Notes under the pieces: generated by a model
Databases searched by the model: none
Seen by the model: only the letters and a program-made list of their open reading frames with translations
Told to the model about the DNA's origin: nothing
Program-made: the position numbers and the translations under genes
Assembly: GCA_035352715.1 (NCBI GenBank)
Contig: DAOPYE010000066.1
Span: 1-15,323 of the forward strand
Source of the DNA: DAOPYE01 sp035352715
GTDB taxonomy: Bacteria; Acidobacteriota; Holophagae; Holophagales; Holophagaceae
DNA: 15,323 bases
Direction of reading: 5' to 3'
In this document: piece after piece, positions 14,596 to 15,323 of the stretch
How the letters are laid out: the number at the start of each line of letters is the position of its first letter
How positions within the stretch are numbered: the first letter of the stretch is position 1

Positions 14596-14709
14596 GCCTT
14601 AGCCTCCTTGCCCTTCGGGCGTAATACCGTTTTCCATAGCCTCCAACCGGAGGCGGTGTTGTTTTGAACGCACTGTTTTGGAAGTGGCCTAGCTTGTCGC
14701 CCGGCCGTT
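14596..14709 (-). promoter_or_regulatory. hydC leader / rex-hydC intergenic region with hairpins
   Basis: This 114-bp gap probably carries the hyd operon promoter or a processing leader. It holds a perfect 6-bp hairpin GCCTCC-GGTT-GGAGGC on the minus strand (14654-14639), a small hairpin GCCC-GAA-GGGC (14620-14610) just before the ribosome binding site, and a direct repeat TGTTTTG (plus strand 14660-14666 and 14674-14680, 14 bp apart). The GCCTCC arm could also pair with the GGAGGC of the hydC Shine-Dalgarno (14607-14602). No clear sigma-70 promoter and no canonical Rex operator (TTGTGAA-N4-TTCACAA type) were found. Confidence 0.4.
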
Positions 14710-15323
14710 TCAGATGGTGTTGGCCGCCTGTTCCGCATGGATTTTCACGGCGAGCTTGCGGGAAAGCACCGCCAAGCTGGAGTGCAGCCGGAGGTTCTCC
14801 ACGATGATGCCTTCGGGCACATCGAGTTCCACGGGTGCCAGATTCCAGATGGCGCGGATGCCGCTATGGGCCATGAGCGTGGCGACGCCCTGAGCCGCCT
14901 CTCCGGGAACCGTGAGGATGCCAATGGTGATGTGCATGCGACGGGCCAAATCCTGGAACTTGTCCAAGGACAGGATGGATACGCCCTGAGCGTTCTGGCC
15001 GATCTTACGAGCGCTCACATCAAAGGCGGCAACGATTTTGACGCCGGCCTTTTCGAGCCCAGCCTCGCCCATAAGAGCGGTGCCAAGCCGTCCGGCCCCC
15101 ACAAGGAAGGCCTCCGTCGTATTGTTCCAATTGAGGAACCCTTCAATGGCCGCGATCAGATCGGCGATGCGGTGACCGACCTTGGGACGTCCTTCGCTGC
15201 CGGTGAACGCGAGATCATTTCGGACCTGTGTGTGATGCACACCGAGATCCCCGCCGATCTGAGAAGCGGAAACCATGATCTCGCCTTTCTCTCGAAGGCC
15301 CGACAAGTAGTTGTGATAAGTCG
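14710..15323 (-). CDS. rex: Rex, redox-sensing transcriptional repressor (N-terminus cut by window edge)
   Basis: At least 204 residues; the frame stays open to the right edge (TYHNYLSGLREKGE...), so the true start lies outside. Rex binds DNA when NADH/NAD+ is low and lets go when NADH rises, derepressing fermentation and hydrogenase genes. Visible parts are the winged-helix segment (MVSASQIGGDLGVHHTQVRNDLAFTG, with the Rex-typical QVRNDL), the wing SEGRPKVGHRI, the NAD(H)-binding Rossmann loop LVGAGRLGTAL and the downstream beta-alpha region ending in a C-terminal domain-swap helix (LRLHSSLAVLSRKLAVKIHAEQ). It is on the same strand as the hydrogenase operon, 114 bp upstream of hydC, fitting direct control by redox state. 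A TTG at 15306 could be mistaken for the start but leaves out conserved residues. Confidence 0.93.
   Translation of the reverse strand, partial: TYHNYLSGLREKGEIMVSASQIGGDLGVHHTQVRNDLAFTGSEGRPKVGHRIADLIAAIEGFLNWNNTTEAFLVGAGRLGTALMGEAGLEKAGVKIVAAFDVSARKIGQNAQGVSILSLDKFQDLARRMHITIGILTVPGEAAQGVATLMAHSGIRAIWNLAPVELDVPEGIIVENLRLHSSLAVLSRKLAVKIHAEQAANTI

Noticed and set aside
1..15323. CRISPR arrays, tRNA or rRNA genes, insertion sequences
   Set aside because: No regularly spaced repeats, no tRNA-like cloverleaf or rRNA segments, and no transposase or terminal inverted repeats were seen on reading; the coding density leaves no gap above 135 bp.

Overview
The window comes from a GC-rich bacterial chromosome with tightly packed genes. 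The catabolic core is an NAD-linked [FeFe]-hydrogenase operon, so the organism is an anaerobe or facultative anaerobe that makes or uses H2. The mix of genes (hydrogenase operon of the Thermotoga/Firmicutes type in a GC-rich genome, secreted hexosaminidase, FabF/ACP pair) would fit something like an anaerobic Acidobacteriota (Holophagae). That placement is a guess from overall flavour, not from a marker gene.

Left part (1-6912): the 5' end of uvrB leaves the window on the left (minus strand). It is divergent from a probably secreted four-domain GH20 beta-N-acetylhexosaminidase (plus). That gene converges on fabF through a perfect 13-bp bidirectional terminator. acpP and fabF form a minus-strand fatty-acid operon with a hairpin between them. 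Divergent from acpP are a Xer-type tyrosine recombinase and an unusual WYL-domain protein that has no helix-turn-helix but carries a histone-H1-like basic tail. This plus-strand unit ends at a 17-bp hairpin that also holds the stop codon of the convergent phosphatase gene.

Right part (6913-15323, all minus strand, read right to left): rex (NADH/NAD+ sensing repressor, cut by the window edge), then after a 114-bp leader hydC, hydB, hydA, a small thioredoxin-like [2Fe-2S] protein, hydS (PAS-containing sensory [FeFe]-hydrogenase) and a SpoIIE/PP2C-type phosphatase. From hydC on, every junction overlaps or is at most 3 bp, so this is one translationally coupled operon. HydABC is a trimeric, probably electron-bifurcating hydrogenase joining NAD(H), ferredoxin and H2. 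HydS has the same H-cluster fold but changed residues around the cluster and a PAS domain, so it probably senses H2 rather than turning it over. The phosphatase is the obvious output module. Rex would add NADH/NAD+ control from the upstream side. No maturases (HydE, HydF, HydG) and no partner kinase or anti-sigma factor are in the window.

The most notable non-gene signals are a 34-bp near-perfect palindrome followed by T residues inside the small [2Fe-2S] gene, which looks like an intrinsic terminator within the coding sequence between the catalytic and sensory halves of the operon, and alternative hairpins in the hydC leader that could mask its ribosome binding site.
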